From Melastoma dodecandrum (lineage: Eukaryota > Streptophyta > Magnoliopsida > Myrtales > Melastomataceae), in assembly GCA_029817715.1 (NCBI GenBank), contig JARUPY010000606.1, positions 1,116,001 through 1,180,000 on the forward strand: 64,000 nt of DNA. The letters are read 5' to 3'. Of the stretch, positions 11,620 to 23,867 are shown one piece after another. The translations under genes were made by a program, and so were the position numbers. The notes under the pieces were generated by a model. That model made no database searches and was not told the origin of the DNA. It saw only the letters and a list, made by a program, of their open reading frames with translations. Every line of letters starts with the position of its first letter. Positions within the stretch are counted from its first letter, which is position 1.

Positions 11620-12940
11620 ATTGTAGAGTTATTTAGCATTTTCTATGGGCATTTTTGCAACTATTTTATTGAGTTTTGATTATTTTAGTTGTTTTTGCCT
11701 TTGTTTATTTTAGTCGTTGAGTCTTTATATGTTTGCATATTTCTATTAATTTATTAGGTTTGAGTTCTAATGTATGGTGTGTTTGAATGAAGTTTGTATG
11801 TGAAAAGGTTAAGCTAGAGATCGGACAGAGAGTTGGCTGTCACCGAGATTGAGAAAGAACTGAGATGGATGTATTCTTTGGCGGGACGGATGCATTCAAG
11901 AGCAACACATGAACGAAATTGATATGGATGCATATGTGCGTGATCTAATGAAGGAGGACGAATTTTGGCCATCTTTCTACTTAGAAGGATCTTGTCATCT
12001 CACTAGAAGAATATTTTCTTTTAGTTTACTTTTTTATTCAGCTCATATAGTTCCTTTATTTTTGAAATTGTTATGTAAGGTTATTTTAGGTAATCTAGGG
12101 GAATATTTTTTAAGAAAATCCTTGGGTTTAAACAGTGAGACTTTGGAGTTATCGCGAGAGATAATAGAGGTATAACACGGGCGATGGTTGAAGGTGACCG
12201 GAGAAGGAGATCAAGACGACGACTTTCGGATTGAAAGATCAGGGAGACTTTTGCTTGTTTCTCTTTTCTTATTATTGATGTCGTCGTCCGTGTTCTTGAC
12301 ATTGTCAAGTATGTTTTATTTTCTCGTTATAAACTAATTCATATTTTTAGGACTATGACGGAACCTCGTATTCTTATGTCGCACATGATCCTTCTTTTCT
12401 AATGTGATTCGAACATTTATAAATGTTTATCCAGTTCTGTTCTTAATGTGTGTTAAATCATTGGCAACCAATTAGCATACATCTAATAATCTAAGGAGAC
12501 TCAAGAGGGTAGGCTAGGTTAGATCTCCAATTGGATAACATAAGTAGTCTATGTGTTGGAAAATCCAGACTAATTGTGGGAACTGGAACACCTTAGGTAA
12601 TCAATTAGGATTGAATGATAATGGGTCATCACTGGTTTCTTGCCTAGGTATATAGTAAAGAATTTGATACATGGTGATACGTCTCATATGTTCGGGAGAA
12701 ATACGACGATATATTCAAATACTAGATTATCAATTAAACGATTCGACGACACTAGATATTTTCATTATTGGTTTCTATGATATACTTTTCAGTGACCTTA
12801 GTTAAACAATTTCACTTTATTTATAATTGGCCTTGATTGATTGCTGAAACCAACATTAGAAAAACTCCGTAGTACAATTCTCTGTGGGAACTACCCTTGC
12901 TTGGTCTTATTGCTTTAGCTAATGTCAAAGTAGGATTTTA
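11620..12940 (+). mobile_element. Decayed LTR of a Ty3/gypsy-type element
   Basis: The block from about 12250 to 12935 aligns by eye over its whole length with 63000-63710: a 'TATAAACTAATTC' segment, 'GACGGAACCTC', 'GGAGACTCAAGAGGGTAG', 'GATAACATAAGTAGTCT', 'GATACATGGT' and a 3' end of the type 'CAATTCTCTGTGGGA...CCTTGCTT'. That last motif is typical of LTR R-U5 ends in non-chromodomain plant gypsy elements. The left edge is uncertain. The right end is cut by the foldback block that begins near 12943. Confidence 0.55.
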
Positions 12941-12942
12941 TT

Positions 12943-14195
12943 TTAGCCAACTTATAAAAAATATTCTAAGCTTTGACACATTTTTCCGATTTAGCCTAAG
13001 ATTTGAAAAAATCTCGTCTTACATCCCAACATCAGGACTTATCTCAATCATTGTATTTCTACTAATTAACAAAAAAAGAAGAATCTCAGCAAAGAATTTC
13101 GAAATCGGAAAAATCGGGTGCTATCGTATAGCTTTGTATCGGCCATGTAGTTTAATTCGATGCAAAGTGAAGAACGATTAAGAGATCCATTCGAAGAAAC
13201 ACCATTTGCTAAAATTTGTCCCCTTTTAATTCATTTATGCCGCGGACACAGGTGGTGCATGGCTGTCGTCAGATCCCTGCGGATGCTCCAGAATCTTTTC
13301 GATTCCCATAAGAGCCATATTCTGACTTTTCTACCTTTTTCGTCCCAATGTCTTTCCCACGTGGTGACTCTTTTGCGTTTTCCGGACACATGCTTCGTGA
13401 AATGCTTTACTCACCTCCGTAACCTATTTCTACTACGGGGATTTCGCCGCGAATGTTTTTTATTCGCATTTTATATATGATGTTAGTCCAATCCGCTAAT
13501 GGAGGCTTACATGGCGCTGATATGGCTCCTAATGTCGTTAGCGTTACGTTTAATCTAGGCCAAATTATCATATATATCCTAAACATCCGCTTTTTTTCGA
13601 TTTATCCTAACATTTGGAAAATATCGTTAAAACATTATCTCAAAATTATCCTTCGTTAGACCTGACCCTTAACGACATCCGACTTGGCGCTAATATGTAC
13701 CTTAGCTGTCGTTTAATGCCATTTAGATCTAAAGACCAATTAAGTTTCCTCAAAATTGCACTCAGAGTAAAATCAATCAACAAACCCTAACATGGGAAAC
13801 CTAATTGGTACTTGGATTTAAACGGCGTTAAGCGGTAGTTAAGGTACACATTAGTGTCTTGTCATATGTCGGCTAGGTTTGGGTCTAACAGATGATAATT
13901 TTGAATAACGTCTTAACTTTAAGTTACACGAAGATATTTTTCAAATGTTAGGATAAATCGGAAAAAAAAAGTAAAAATTCTAAGATATATTTGATAATTG
14001 CTTACATTCAACATGGTGGTAACGACGTTAGTTGGCATGTCAGCACAACGTAGGCCTTCATCGGCAGGGACAGTGACCGAAGTATATAATATAGATAAAA
14101 TCTGAACGTTGGGATGTAAGGCGATATTTTTCAAATTTTAGAATAAATCGGAAAAAATGCTAAGGTGTATGATATATTTGATAATTTTGCCATTT
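12943..14195. repeat. Nested inverted-repeat (foldback) block, A-B-B'-A'
   Basis: Segment A (about 12943-13050) is matched in reverse complement by A' (about 14100-14195); both contain 'TTTTTCCGATTTA', 'TTTGAAAAA' and 'CTTACATCCCAAC'. Segment B (about 13490-13780) is matched in reverse complement by B' (about 13800-14075), sharing 'CGATTTATCCTAACATTTG', 'GTTAGACC' and 'ATGTGTACCTTA'-like blocks. A and B are themselves diverged copies of one terminal sequence with outer ends resembling GGCCAAATTATCATATAT. I infer two related Mutator-like or foldback nonautonomous elements, one inside the other. No transposase is present. Confidence 0.65.
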
Positions 14196-14298
14196 ATTTT
14201 GTTGTGTTAGCGATGTGCATCATTGTAGCCGCTGTCGGGGATTTGTTATTTGAAGAAATTTCTTTTACCATGAAATAAGTAATCAATTGACATCAAGT

Positions 14299-15370
14299 TT
14301 TTTTCTTTCTTTCTTTTTTTCTTTTTCACAAGTAACATTGTATATAACCATAAAAAGTTTGTATAATAATCACATGTGCATACTTTCGGCAAACAAAACA
14401 AAGTTAAATACTACGTATACCTACCACATATACGTACGTGAAGTAAAATAAATCAAAGCTACGTCCCTAACAACGTTGCCAGAATGATAGTAGCAAGAAT
14501 CCTGGGTGGCAATGAAAACTCACCTACCTGACGTTTATTTCGCTCCATCCACAAGTAGTAGACACATGCTCCCAGCATCCGAGCGAAAGAAAGGCGCCTC
14601 CGGAGGGTCATTCCTACTGGCGAGAATATATAATCAAAGATGCCACGCCAAGTTTGCGGAAAATTTGGCGCAACTAGCCGCCCTAGTGTGTATATTCATA
14701 CTTCCGTTGAATACCAATAAGAGAAGAAAAGATGATCTACCGTCTCTCATCTTGATACACAGAGTATGCACGTAGAAAAAGAAGTTACTCCAATCCTAAA
14801 TAATAGATCTGATGACAGCCTCTCTAGTACCACGACCACAAAAAGAACGAGAAATGTGGCAACTTACCTTAGCCCATACAAATCTAGCCTAAGGGACAAT
14901 CAAAGATTGGCTCCTCAAATATATCCAAGCAGATGCAATATAAAAACTCCACAGAGCATAACGACCAGACAACCCAATCAATATTACCTGACGATGGATA
15001 ATAGGTCACCCATAAGAGCTTGCGTAGACTGTCAAAGCATGCTCGCCTATGACGATGAATTCGCAAGTCCTTTCCCTCCAAGTAGCTATCACAACTTTGA
15101 TCAGAGAAGAAGTCAACCAATGATATTGCAGTAGGGATCCTCGATCTCGCGATTTCATCACGCGCAAGAACCTCCACCAACATGCCCAACGGTGACCACG
15201 GATCAAGCTAGAAAGAGATCTAACTATCATCCCCCATATTTCAAAAAATAAGATGCCTCACAAGGTTCCTCAAAGTGAGCAACTGTCGCCAAATCCCAAA
15301 GCACCTATCCGGCTATATCACCTCCCAAAAAGACACACCGAAAGGATCGAAACTTTGTTGAATTTAAAAA
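14299..15370 (-). mobile_element. LINE (L1-type) 3' fragment, minus strand
   Basis: On the minus strand the decayed frame reads CILCVSR-ETVDHLFFSYWYS and later GACVYYLWMERNKRQ. This is the zf-RVT-like C-terminus of plant L1 reverse transcriptases ('C--C---E---HLFF-C--S' and 'YYIW-ERN-R'). Several frameshifts and stops break it. A T-rich run at 14299-14330 is, on the element's strand, an A-rich tail at the expected 3' end. The 5' part of the LINE is absent, as is usual for 5'-truncated copies. The upper limit near 15370 is an estimate. Confidence 0.65.
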
Positions 15371-15399
15371 AAAAAATATCAATTCAACTCTCATAGAAC

Positions 15400-16732
15400 G
15401 AGAGTGTTCGTTTCGTCAATACTCTTACATTTGTTTGATTACAAGCGCTTCTATTCAGTTACATTCTCTCCTACATTTCCCATGCGCCATGGCCTCTCGA
15501 GACCTTCATGCGTCTGAAAAAGGAATTACAAAAGCGCTTAGACCGACTGTATCATGAGTAATGCCATGCATTGGCCTTACAGCCCGATTGGGTGCACTAC
15601 CGCACCACAACTTTTTTCCTTATGTACTCCATTGCCCTAAGTCATGCCGCCCCTTTTTCACTCTTTTACATCCGTAACCCTTCTCGTTCAGGTCCCAACT
15701 TGAACATTCTAGTCCTCACCATCGATCTAGAAAGGGGCATTCATCAACCCGTCCCCAATTCATTCAACGCTTATCATTTGTCCTTCCCGAATTCGCTTGT
15801 TTCGGTCTCTTGAGACCCGACTCCCTTTGCGGTTCAGTTTCATCATGTCAGCCCCTTAATCATTTCGAACGCCAGTTCTAAGGCCATTCTATAATTCTTT
15901 CTGGGCGCCAATATTGCACCATAGATGGGGCAGCCAAATGAATGTCACAAAGCTCCGTGATATTGCCTGCAACTCCCTTTGTTGCACCATGTGAAAGCTA
16001 TCCATGCCGAACTTGTTTCTGTTTACTTTCGACTTCCAAATGGACCCTTTTTATTGATGCCTATCACATGTAAGTTTGGCTCTTACGTCGCATTGAATAG
16101 CGCAGCCCACTCCTAGTTCATAACTTGTATCATCGTCCCGTTTGTATTTCTCGAATACTTCCGATTAATCTCCTTTAGGTGCGCATCGTCCATGCCACAC
16201 CTTTCCACCCCAGTTCAACCTCTTCATAGTTGCTAAGTCTTTCGTTTTAAGTTGGGGTGTAAGCGTTTCGGCCCTCATCCGAATCTACCAGGTCAGCTCA
16301 CACTTAGCGTCACATCCGGATACAACGTGGGAAGCCTGCCGCCACTTAGTCCTGCATTATTCGACCCTCTTTTCCAACTTCTAGACTTCCCTTTTTGTGT
16401 TAGGCATTGCGGGATTCGGCCCTTACAACAACCCGAAACGGAGCTGCCGCGCATTGGCGTTTTATTCGCATATATGGCCTTGTTTCACGTCCTCTATCAC
16501 TCCGTACACCCATTTTAGGGCCTTATTTCACGTCTTCTATCACCCCGTACACGTTTCGGGCCGATCCAAGAACCTTCGATTTTGGGCATCCCGAGCTCCT
16601 TGGTCGCCCCACCTTACCCGCGCACTCTCTTATTCGCACTCATGCGTCAATCCCACTTAGTCATCCGTTTTCCCTTAACTCATGCACATTTTAGTTACGC
16701 ATTTTAATTTCACAAAACGGTGGGTCGTTACA
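15400..16732 (-). mobile_element. Probable 3' LTR of a minus-strand Ty3/gypsy element
   Basis: Read on the minus strand, an LTR-like start TGTAACGACCCACCG begins at 16732. It is directly preceded by a purine tract, GAGGGGGGTGTG (16733-16744), in the position of a polypurine tract. The interior is C/T-rich on the plus strand, has no conserved reading frame, and contains a 43-bp direct duplication (16476-16518 and 16519-16561). The far end near 15400 is not defined. The PPT-LTR junction is the main support; I found no partner LTR in the window. Confidence 0.5.
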
Positions 16733-16799
16733 CACACCCCCCTCATGAGATTTTTCTGCACCCATCGAGCTCATACCACATCCTCTGGATCTGATAAAA

Positions 16800-18380
16800 G
16801 ATGCCAAATGTGATTGACATCATACATGCGACGGAGTCGAAGCCCAGAGTTGATTCCTTTCGATCTTGAAGTCAGAAGGACGTTCCAAGGCAGTTCAGGC
16901 AGACATTCCACAGGTAGTTCCGACAAGGGTGGTTCAACTCACCCAGTGAATTCTATTACCATATGGGTACAGATTGAGGAGGCTTTTCTAAATCAGTATT
17001 TTCCTCCATAAAAAATACGTCAGATGATGAACGAGATTACATTATTCAGATAGCAAGATATGGAATCCTTTGTGAAAGGTTGGGATCATTTTAAGAACAT
17101 GTTGATTTGGTACCCCTATCACTACCTTCCAGGATATAGTCAATTAGAAGCAGTTTACAACGATTAACAGAAGTCTCACGTAAGGATTTGAAATTTGGTA
17201 TCCAATGGATCATTGTTAAAGAAGTCACACATTGAAATACTAGAGCTCTTGAAGACGATGAGAAAGACGTGCATGTGAAATTCGTACTTTGATAACGACT
17301 AGAAGAAGAGTATCATGAGCACATGAGCTTGGTGCCTTGTTGTCTATTCAAGCTCAGTTAATGGCCCTCAACAAGAAGTTTGAGACAGTGAATGTCATCA
17401 ATGTAGTTCAAGGGACGTCGAGCAGTTGTAAGACTAGTAAAGGAAATCACTTGAATTATAATTGCTTGGTAAGAATGGAAGATGTGAATTGCATTGGGAA
17501 TCATATGAACAATCTCTTTTCCAATATATATAATATGGGGTGGATGAATCACCCAAAATTCTCATGGAGGATGCCACAAGTGATAGGAAATTGAGCACCG
17601 CCAACTTTAGTTTTCCAGCAACCTCAGGCAAGAGAGTAGAAGAACAAGTCTAACCTCGATGAGATGATAATGTAGTACATGTCTCATAAGGACGCGTTGA
17701 TGAAAAATCAAGAGGCATCTATCTGGAACCTAGAGAATCGAGTTAGCCAGCTAGTTCAAGCCATGAATTCTAGACCATATAGGTCATTTCCAAGCTATAG
17801 GGAAGTGAATCCGAAGGAGCATGTAATGGTGATCACTTTGAGGCATGGTCGTACGCTTGAGGAATGAATTATTGGTGCGGAGAAGAAACAATACAACATT
17901 GAGATAGAGACGCCTAATGTTCTAGCTGGACACAACCAAATCGATCAACCTCTAGCAAGCATTATTCCTACCAATTCCCCAACTCCTACGAAGCAAAGGA
18001 AAGAAATAACAAAAACTACGAAAGATGGAGTGGAGCATTCACCACTACCTTTCCCTCAAAGAGCACGAAAGCACAAAAATGAGGTCCAATATCATAAGTT
18101 CCTTGATATTTTTAAAAAGCATTATATTCATATTCCTTTTACAGATGCATATGTACGTCAAGTTTATAAAAGACGTACTTTCCACGAAACAAAAACTAGG
18201 CAATAACGAAGATTTTCAGGTAAGGCTTTGAGCGATCTCAATGTAAGTATTAATCTAATGACTGATTTTGCTTATAAGGAGTTAGGATTCGATGATATAA
18301 AAACCTACATCAATCTCATTATTGTCCACCGATAGGTTTATTATCTATCCTAAGGAAGGATATGCTAATTAAAAGTATGC
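16800..18380 (+). pseudogene. Ty3/gypsy gag and protease relic (left part)
   Basis: Plus-strand fragments match non-chromodomain gypsy (Athila/Tat-like) elements. They include a gag piece around 16950-17160 ('EEAFLNQYFPP', then 'FVKGWDHF'), a gag C-terminal piece at 17679-17867 (NPKEHVMVITLRHGR), a LPFPQRARKHKNEVQYHKF block near 18045, and the N-terminal half of the aspartic protease (KALSDLNVSINLMTDF, DRFIIYPKEGYAN) up to about 18370. Many stops and frameshifts show it is long dead. The relic resumes at 19555 after a solo LTR. Confidence 0.7.
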
Positions 18381-19549
18381 TGATAACTCTATGAAAGTAG
18401 AGTTATTTAGGGTAATTTCATACTTAAATTTTGTTAGATTTGTGAAATATTGCGTTCATGCATAATATTCCTGGCTATTTCACATTATTCCCGAGAAATG
18501 GATTACTGCAAAGTTTTCTGGTCTATTTCAGGATAAATACGGAAAAAGAGAATCTCGGCATAATTACGAAGACTCTGTGCAGAGGAAATATCTTTGGATG
18601 CTGGTGCGGGACCTGAAGCTGACGATGGGGAGAAAATAAATATTTTCCTTTCAGATTTTCTGAGATTTTATAGGTTTATTTTTATGATTATAAAAACACT
18701 TTATTCACCTTTAGAGGGGGAACGGAGGAGGCTGCTGGTAACAAGGAGCCGTCGACGGAGACTTCGCCAATTACTTTTCTTTTAGTTTTTCTTTATGTCG
18801 TTTTCATTGTTTAAGATGGATTTGATGTTTTCGTTTACTTATGTTATGAACTAATTTTATTTGCCTAGGGTTAAGATGGATCTTGACAATTAGTCAAGAG
18901 TTTATCTGTTTTGACACACTTGAATGATTTAGGTTAGATTATTTCTATTCGTTCTTAACGCTTTCTTTTTGCCTGATCACCAATAAGATTGAATAGTGAA
19001 TTTAGGTGAACTCGGAAGGGGAATCCTAGATTAAGCACGGGAAGAGGAATAACCTAGGTTAAACTTGGTCGGAAGACAGGATTATTAATGAGCGGGATAG
19101 AAATATACTCAATCGTCTTAGGTAATCGAATTGGAATTGATTCTTAAGGGGCACTCGATAGTTAATCTACCTAGGAATAGAGTGATTACTATTTACAGAT
19201 ATGTATGTTCTTATGACCTCGGGAGGGGCGTAGGAAGATAACCAAATTCCAGATTATCAACCAGATCATCTTAAGCGTGTTGATTGAGATATGACTTGCG
19301 ATTAAACGTCCGGTGAAATCGTCGCCCTAGGTGCTTTTCTCATTTAAATTTTAATTCAGTTTACTTACCTGTTTTGTTTAGCTTTGCACTTAGTTTGATT
19401 GTTTCTCGCTTAGTTGAATAATAGAGATTGACGTATTTTAATAATTGAGAGAAGTTTAGATTAGTCCTCGTAGGTACAATATCTTACTTACACTTTATTA
19501 CTTGTACGATCACGTGCACTTGCGTGGTGAATACGTTTTCGACGTGACA
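18381..19549 (+). mobile_element. Solo LTR inserted in the gypsy protease, TSD TATGC
   Basis: A 1169-bp block starts TGATAACTCT and ends GACGTGACA (TG...CA), and is flanked by the identical 5-mer TATGC at 18376-18380 and 19550-19554. The interior looks like an LTR: 'GGTAACAAGGAGCC', 'TTATGAACTAATTT', and a 3' part 'TTACTTGTACGATCACGTGCAC' resembling U5 ends of Tat/Athila-type elements. The protease frame of the host element breaks off immediately left and resumes immediately right. No internal domain is present, so this is a product of LTR-LTR recombination. Confidence 0.8.
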
Positions 19550-19554
19550 TATGC

Positions 19555-20140
19555 AAAGTTATATTCCTTGTTAACTTCCTTATTCTAGACTTCGAGGAGA
19601 ACTACGAGATTTCGAAAATCATGGGAACGATCATTCCTTGTCAGAGGTTGAGCATAGTTAGATGTCCAAAAAGGATTATTGACCATACGGGTCAAGGACC
19701 AGGAAATGACATTTAATATCTACTAGTCTATGAAATGGTCAAATGAATTCGAAAATTTTTTTTTCTTAATATTGTGGGGAGGTGTTCTTCCGAGTATTTA
19801 TCGTGGGTATATCATGAAGATCAACTGGAGCGGTCGTTACATCCTATGATGTCTTCTACTGAAGAACCACTCATCCTAGAGCTCAAGCAATTGCCAAAGA
19901 CCAAAGGTCGCTTTAAACTTTTAGAGAGCACAAGAGAAATTTAGTATTTTTTAACGAAGCAATAGAAGTCAAGGCAGAAAATTCCAAAACAATATTTGAG
20001 GTTAATGAAAAAGAATTGAAGCGCTACCGAGAAGAGACATTTGATCCGGGAGATACTTCAACCCAACTACGAGAAATATAACCAACGAAAAAAATCGAGT
20101 CGACAACTATAAACATTAGCGCTTCTTGGGAGGCGGCCCA
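19555..20140 (+). pseudogene. Ty3/gypsy protease-reverse transcriptase relic (right part)
   Basis: Directly after the solo LTR the plus strand continues the protease C-terminal half (FLVNFLILDFEENYEI, then 'LDVQKGLLTIRVKDQEMTFNI'). It then reaches the linker before reverse transcriptase (EEPLILELKQLPK, near 19860). The motif CTTGGGAGGCGGCCCAAG at 20125-20142 is an inverted repeat commonly found after the pol region of such elements. Reverse transcriptase, RNase H and integrase are missing, so a large internal deletion must separate these pieces. Confidence 0.65.
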
Positions 20141-20319
20141 AGTTCCTAGTTCATGTTTCTTTTCCTTCATTTATTTCTTTACATTTTTCATGATTACGAA
20201 GTGTTAGCGTTGTTTAAAATTTTAGGCAGTCGAGTAGGTGATGGGCGGTGATGGTGCAATCCTTCAATGAGCAGATAGATGCGATTGTAAAATTTGACAT
20301 CTGATAGATTCATCTATCC

Positions 20320-20500
20320 TTTTAGATGTATCCATCTATGGTACCTAATAGTAGACATATTCGTCCGTTGCCTTCAGACAAAAGTGTCTGTGGGATCTGA
20401 CAACAAATGGAGGCATATGTCCCTTCAGATGAATGCATCTGTAACATCTGAGAGCAAATGATTGTATCCGTCCATTCAGACAGCTGCGTCTGTGTGCATT
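20320..20500. repeat. 51-bp tandem repeat with an internal dyad
   Basis: About four diverged copies of a 51-52-bp unit begin near 20323, 20375, 20426 and 20477. Each carries a short dyad of the type CAGAC...GTCTG or CAGATG...CATCTG, followed by 'GATCTGACAACAAATG'-like sequence and 'ATATGTCC'. The array is in LTR-like or untranslated DNA between the gypsy relic and the pararetrovirus. No conserved protein is visible in either strand. Confidence 0.7.
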
Positions 20501-21020
20501 CGTCCGCCTTGCCACACCGAAAAAATTCATTCTCTTTCTCCAAAGTTGATTCTCACACCCTAACCATAATACGTCTCTTATAGGTGTCGCGCCACTTCAT
20601 CTATCTCCAAGCACAATCCTTATCAGCTTGGGTTTAAGGTGCATCGTGGATCTTCACGGATAAAGCTGAATGTGGATGCTTCTTAATCATCATCCGATGA
20701 AATATAGCAGATTAAGTGGTCATGGGAGTCTCCTTCCACTCTTTGTTTTTTAAATTTTCCCATTGGGACAATGCTTAGTAGAGGATGGGGTGATTGATTT
20801 GGTGTGTGACTTTGATTTTCTTTGTTTACATGCTTTCTAGAATAGGTTTGGGAGAGTTGGTGGTTAGCCTTTGAGTCTTTGTTAGTTTTTCTTTTAGGTT
20901 TACGATAAAACTTTTGTTAGTCAAGTCGAGTCCTTTCTTAGACTTGATAATAAACCTAAGATTATTGTTCCCTAATTTGATAATGACGTACACGAGTGCA
21001 TTTATAACTTGCAGGAAAAA
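20501..21020. other. Spacer / LTR-like flank of the pararetrovirus insertion
   Basis: No gene is supported. The stretch contains T-rich and 'AGACTTGATAATAAACCTAAG'-like sequence reminiscent of a gypsy LTR. It ends where pararetrovirus coding sequence begins near 21020. I could not identify a target duplication matching the right end at about 28870. Confidence 0.4.
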
Positions 21021-23867
21021 TAGTCTAACTCAGCTTGCACCTTGATATTCCTGATTCTGACAGTGATAGTGATGATGATGATCAGGATGATGAGCATAGG
21101 GATAATGAGCCAGATACAACTCCAGAGGTTGCGGTTTCTTCTCCTAGACAAGAAAACTATGGAGATTGGCAATGGCTAATGGAGAAAGCCAAGAAACCAA
21201 AACCAAAGAAGCAACCATCAAAGGTATTACCCTGCTATAAGCCTATTCTCAAATGGCAAAAGAAAAATCCTTTGGAACAGGTTATTCCAGTAAGCAGGTC
21301 GGCAGTGACAGAGGAAAGTAAACTGGTAACTTCCAGTTGTGCCCAGGAAGCATCCAAGACGACAGCTCCTATAGCAACACTACCTGCAATCATGATGATG
21401 GGTAGACCCGGTGGAGATAAATTTTCCTCCACTTAGTGATCAGACAATTGACAATGTCCGATATATGGCTAAGATTCCCGTTCCCACAGAAATAGACAAA
21501 AATGGGAATCCTGTGAAAAATAGCATTGCAGAAACTGTTCTGAACTGGCAAAGCCAGAATGCCTTAGCACAAAATTCAGCCTTGAATACTATTTGTAGAA
21601 AAATTGATAGTGTGCAGGATCAGTTACAAGGCACTGAACAGAGGCTTTCAGAAAAGATGGACACCCTTGATACAAAGACATAGGCAATGCTTCAAACACT
21701 TCAAAAGAGGTTAGACAACTTTGAGAAAGGAAATTTCCCCTCTTATTTCAGGTCTGACCCAGAAGCTGAGATAGCCAAAATGAAAAGACAAATCAAGTTG
21801 ATTGAAGATAAACAGGTAGATTTGTCCCAGAGACCAGACCTCCTACACTTAGGAAGACCGCAAACAATTGGTTCAGCTTTTGGTTTAAATACAACTATCC
21901 CAAGTTTGCATACTGGTCCTAGTTCTTATCCTAATGATATCCTAGGTTTTGGATGACGCTCTGTACCTTCTGCACAGGTATTCGAGAATCTTCATCCTAT
22001 TTTTGGTCAGGTTGGAAAGAAAGACCCTGTCGAAATAAGGAATATCATCAGAGAAAGACAAAGGAAGGATAAGAAACAAGCAGACATCAGAGAAGGAAAA
22101 AAGAAAGTAGGAAGTTCAAGACCTCTTGAACGACAAAGATCTTCTAGCCCAGAGTTGGAGTCTAGCCAGGCTCCTCACACCCAACAACTCATGATACGGG
22201 ATAGGAGTCGATCACAGAACACACTCCAACCACGAAACTGGAAATCTTCGGATTATCCCATTGGGAAATGGGTAACTTCAACCATTCCTACTCCCTCAAC
22301 TACTCCTTCTGAAAGTTATACGGCTTCAGATGAATATGCTAATCATGATCCTTTTAATGATTACTTTGAGAAGTCACCTCAGTTTACACCATCACATATT
22401 CTTATTACTTCAGAGCATATAGAAACAGAAAGGTCTTCTGATGATTCATCTATAGAAACAGAAGGCTACACGACCACAGGAACAGATACCACAGAGGAGT
22501 CCGAAAGGACAAAGGAATATCCTCAGGTATATATGGCTGACAGAGGTGATCAATCTCCACCAGATGAACAATTGAATGAACCAGAAGAAAGGCAGCCAGC
22601 GACTGCTAGAAACAGTGGGGGAATTCACAACATAAAATTCACCTTTGATGATATTGAGTACCCAAAATGGTCACAGCGCATACAGGATTTCTATGCGTGG
22701 TGTTTACACAAAAGATTAACTGTTTTTGATAGTACAGATATTCTTACAGAATTGACTTCCAGTTTTACAGGAAATTTACTGGTTTGGTGGAACCTGATTC
22801 CAGAACCAACTCAGATACAACTAGTAAGTATGCCATTACAGGAATTCATGCACTACCTCCATAACCATTTCATTGGTAACCCAACCAATATTCTGGAAGA
22901 AAAGAGAACAGAATTCTTCCAGCGTAAGTGTTGTTCATATCAGGTCAGAGATCTAGACAAGCATTATCAGAGGTTACTACATTTGTTTATTCACTTGGGA
23001 TGTGACAATGCATTAAAACCAGTATTCCTGTCATCCATACCTTCATCCATATCTGCCATGGTAGAAAAGAGTCTAACCCAAAAGAATTTGAAAGTTACTG
23101 ACTTGACAGTTGGGCAGATACAACAGGAAATCCATTTGGGCGTTAATGAATTGTGCCAGAGGAAAGAGATAATCCAAGGCTTCTTGAAACAGGATAGTCG
23201 CCTTGACCAAGTTTGCAGGAGCAAGGAAAACAGGTATAAGATTAAGTGTACTCCTAAAGACTTATGCAATTGTGCTCTAAGAACTCAGTCCTCTAGGTCA
23301 AAGTTCAGAAGAAAAAGTCGTCGTAAGTTTGACAGAAACCGTAGCAGATTTGAAAGAAATGAAGGAAGACCACGGCGATCACCCAAAAAATGGAAAAGGT
23401 TTCTTCGTTTTAAGAGTAAGAGAAATCCCCAGAAGAAATCAACCAAGTGTTACATCTGTAACAAGCCAGGACACTTTTCGAGAAACTGTCCCAAAGGACA
23501 GAAGAAACTGGTCGCCCAGATAGAGAAATACTCTGGATCTTCTTTAAGGGATAATGATTTAGAGTCAATACTCTCCTTAGATGATGAACCATCCTCACAA
23601 ACTGTTTGTTGTCTTGAAGGATATTTTACAAATTCCAGTTCAGAGCCAGACAACCAGTCTTCATCATCTGATGAGCAACACAGGAGAATTTGCACCATCA
23701 GTGCTTATCCCAGTCCAGACTCTCTTGTCCCCTACAAGAAATCATTTCTCTCTGCATCCGGTGATTTATTCCAAACACACTATAAGACTAAAAGTCTGAA
23801 GATCATGCGCTTTCATAATTGCACTATTAGAGCTTCATTGCTACTGATCTTCCAGGACGAGATATAG
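21020..23867 (+). pseudogene. Pararetrovirus coat-protein region of the polyprotein (broken)
   Basis: An acidic Ser/Asp-rich start (DSDSDSDDDDQDD) leads into a Lys/Gln-rich linker. After a frameshift near 21415 one frame runs to 23867, interrupted by TAG at 21681 and TGA at 21954. The structural core (WSQRIQDFYAWCLHKR, LLVWWNLIP) is followed by a strongly basic region of about 60 residues and the zinc knuckle CYICNKPGHFSRNC (C-x2-C-x4-H-x4-C) near 23450, the usual nucleic-acid-binding element of caulimovirid coat proteins. The tail should pass into an aspartic protease, but no D-T/S-G active-site motif is visible; only its last strand ('GRDIVLGWNLM') survives, in another frame. Confidence 0.8.

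Noticed and set aside
16252..16694. Three overlapping plus-strand frames of about 90 codons
   Set aside because: They sit inside the LTR-like block ending at 16732, overlap each other in all frames, and include the 43-bp duplication; a compositional effect of C-rich DNA.
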